Assembly: GCA_002710015.1 (NCBI GenBank)
Contig: PAOW01000027.1
Span: 34,081-66,267 of the forward strand
Source of the DNA: Methanobacteriota archaeon
Lineage (GTDB): Archaea; Thermoplasmatota; Poseidoniia; Poseidoniales; Poseidoniaceae
Reading direction: 5' to 3'
DNA: 32,187 nucleotides
A program made the position numbers and the translations under genes. Of the stretch, positions 31,258 through 32,187 are shown piece after piece (position 1 is the first letter of the stretch; each line of letters opens with the position of its first letter). The notes beneath the pieces are model-generated. The model was not told where the DNA came from and made no database searches. It worked only from the letters and a program-made list of their open reading frames with translations.

Positions 31258-32187
31258 ATGGCGGACTGTGACCTGCTAGTAATCGGCGCCGGTCCCGGAG
31301 GTGGGTCGGCAGCCCTACATGCTGCTAGAGCCGGGCTTTCAACAGTAATTGTCGAGGCAGATTCAGACGTAGGTGTTCCCGTGCACTGCGGAGAATGTCT
31401 GTCTCAAATTGCTGTTGACAATCTAGATTTGGAATTACCAGACGAAGTAATAGCTCTAGATTGTAAAGGAATAAGAGTGATATTCCCTGACGGCACATCT
31501 AGGCTACTTACAGAGAAAGGTTACGTCCTCGAGAAACACAAGTTCGAACAGTGGTTGTGCAGTGAAGCAGTAAAATTGGGAGCTCAGCTTAAACTATCAC
31601 ATAAGGTAAAATCAATGGAAAGAATTTACAATAGCAAAAATGAATTTCTATATTGGAAAATTGATGGTAAAGGAGACGCATTTCCAATCGAATGCAAAGC
31701 AGTAATTGACGCATCAGGTGTCACGGGGGCTGCAACAAAAATACTCGAAATGGGAACGCAGATTGAGATGATTGCAGGAATCCAGTATGAGATGACTGAC
31801 GTTGAAAATGACGGCTATCTCGATTTCTATCTTTGGCCAGAATATTCACCACATGGATATGTGTGGATGATTCCCAAAGATGGTGGCAGAGCGAATGTAG
31901 GACTAGTGACTACTGACAAAAAAGGTGCAATAAAATATCTTGATAAGTTTGTAAATGAAACCTACTTGAAAGAAAAAGAAATACAAAATCCAGAATGGAG
32001 AAAGCCAGGGATAAAACCCCGGCCTTTTGGAGGCACAATCCCTATCTCTGGACCACGAGAGATAACTACTGCGGACGGTTTGATACTTGTTGGCGATGCT
32101 GCAGGATTTACGTCTCCTCTATTTGAGGGAGGCTCGCATCTTGCGTTGTGGTCAGGTAGACAAGCAGCATTAACAATGGCTGAGGCA
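31258..32187 (+). CDS. Geranylgeranyl reductase family flavoprotein (partial, 3' end outside window)
   Basis: 310 residues are visible and the frame runs off the window. LLVIGAGPGGGSAA at 6-19 is the FAD Rossmann motif and VEADSDVGVPVHCGE contains the CGE motif of geranylgeranyl reductases. LVGDAAGFTSPLFEGGSHLA near 280-300 is the second FAD contact with the expected GG. The family reduces double bonds in isoprenoid chains. In archaea it saturates the digeranylgeranyl glycerol lipid core, and related enzymes saturate menaquinone side chains. The divergent UbiD/UbiA pair makes a quinone substrate worth considering beside the lipid one. The translation was made directly from the sequence because no stop codon falls inside the window. 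Confidence 0.88.
   Translation, partial: MADCDLLVIGAGPGGGSAALHAARAGLSTVIVEADSDVGVPVHCGECLSQIAVDNLDLELPDEVIALDCKGIRVIFPDGTSRLLTEKGYVLEKHKFEQWLCSEAVKLGAQLKLSHKVKSMERIYNSKNEFLYWKIDGKGDAFPIECKAVIDASGVTGAATKILEMGTQIEMIAGIQYEMTDVENDGYLDFYLWPEYSPHGYVWMIPKDGGRANVGLVTTDKKGAIKYLDKFVNETYLKEKEIQNPEWRKPGIKPRPFGGTIPISGPREITTADGLILVGDAAGFTSPLFEGGSHLALWSGRQAALTMAEA

Noticed and set aside
1-32187. tRNA, rRNA, CRISPR, insertion sequences, prophage or integron sites
   Set aside because: Intergenic gaps are too short and I saw no T-arm consensus, regularly spaced repeats, transposase or integrase motifs. A tRNAscan or Infernal run would settle small RNAs.

Overview
The window reads as a stretch of a marine planktonic archaeal chromosome, most likely Marine Group II (Candidatus Poseidoniales, Thermoplasmatota). 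This is inferred from the gene mix and was not searched. Archaeal markers are a DacZ-type c-di-AMP synthase, an Hjc-like resolvase, an Lhr helicase, deoxyhypusine synthase, an archaeal-type signal peptidase, a presenilin-like (PSH) protease and a geranylgeranyl reductase. Bacterial-looking genes (UvrB, FolC, a FabG-like SDR) and large acidic secreted proteins or lipoproteins sit among them, as is usual for that group. The DNA is AT-leaning and very gene-dense. No intergenic gap exceeds about 125 bases. I saw no tRNA, rRNA, CRISPR array, insertion sequence or prophage signal.

Layout. 1-1520 (-): 3'-truncated secreted TIGR03790-like protein ending in a PA14 domain. 1639-3123 (+): two-gene operon, macro-domain protein then diadenylate cyclase. 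3110-3826 (-): RNase H-fold (RuvC/YqgF-like) protein, divergent from an Hjc-like nuclease (3909-4532, +). 4510-5997 (-): site-2-type M50 protease with PDZ, divergent from an orphan gene (6047-6592, +). 6571-7914 (-): small two-TM protein then signal peptidase I. 8052-16102 (+): a 1664-residue surface protein with C-terminal anchor and acidic tail, then an Lhr-type helicase. 16099-18897 (-): FolC, dCMP deaminase and a lipoprotein with a PI-PLC-X-like domain. 18930-22478 (+): presenilin-family protease carrying a large inserted extracellular domain, then SerRS. 22506-31178 (-): a co-directional run of UbiD, UbiA, MazG-like NTP-PPase, SDR, UvrB, deoxyhypusine synthase and a BNR-repeat lipoprotein. 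31258-end (+): geranylgeranyl reductase, 3'-truncated.

Themes. Three membrane proteases (M50, signal peptidase I, presenilin) and four exported proteins make the cell surface and its processing the main theme. Nucleic-acid maintenance genes (Hjc-like, RuvC/YqgF-like, Lhr, UvrB) form a second. UbiD, UbiA and the reductase suggest isoprenoid-quinone synthesis and side-chain saturation. Several downstream or tightly spaced genes carry clear GGTGA/GAGG-type Shine-Dalgarno sites 3-4 nt before the start. Several promoter-proximal genes lack one and have an AT-rich box about 25-32 nt upstream, suggesting leaderless transcripts. Four convergent pairs overlap at their 3' ends. The most unusual items are the presenilin with its inserted propeller-like domain, the macro/DacZ pair, the eukaryote-like PLC lipoprotein, and two GC-rich hairpins beside start codons.
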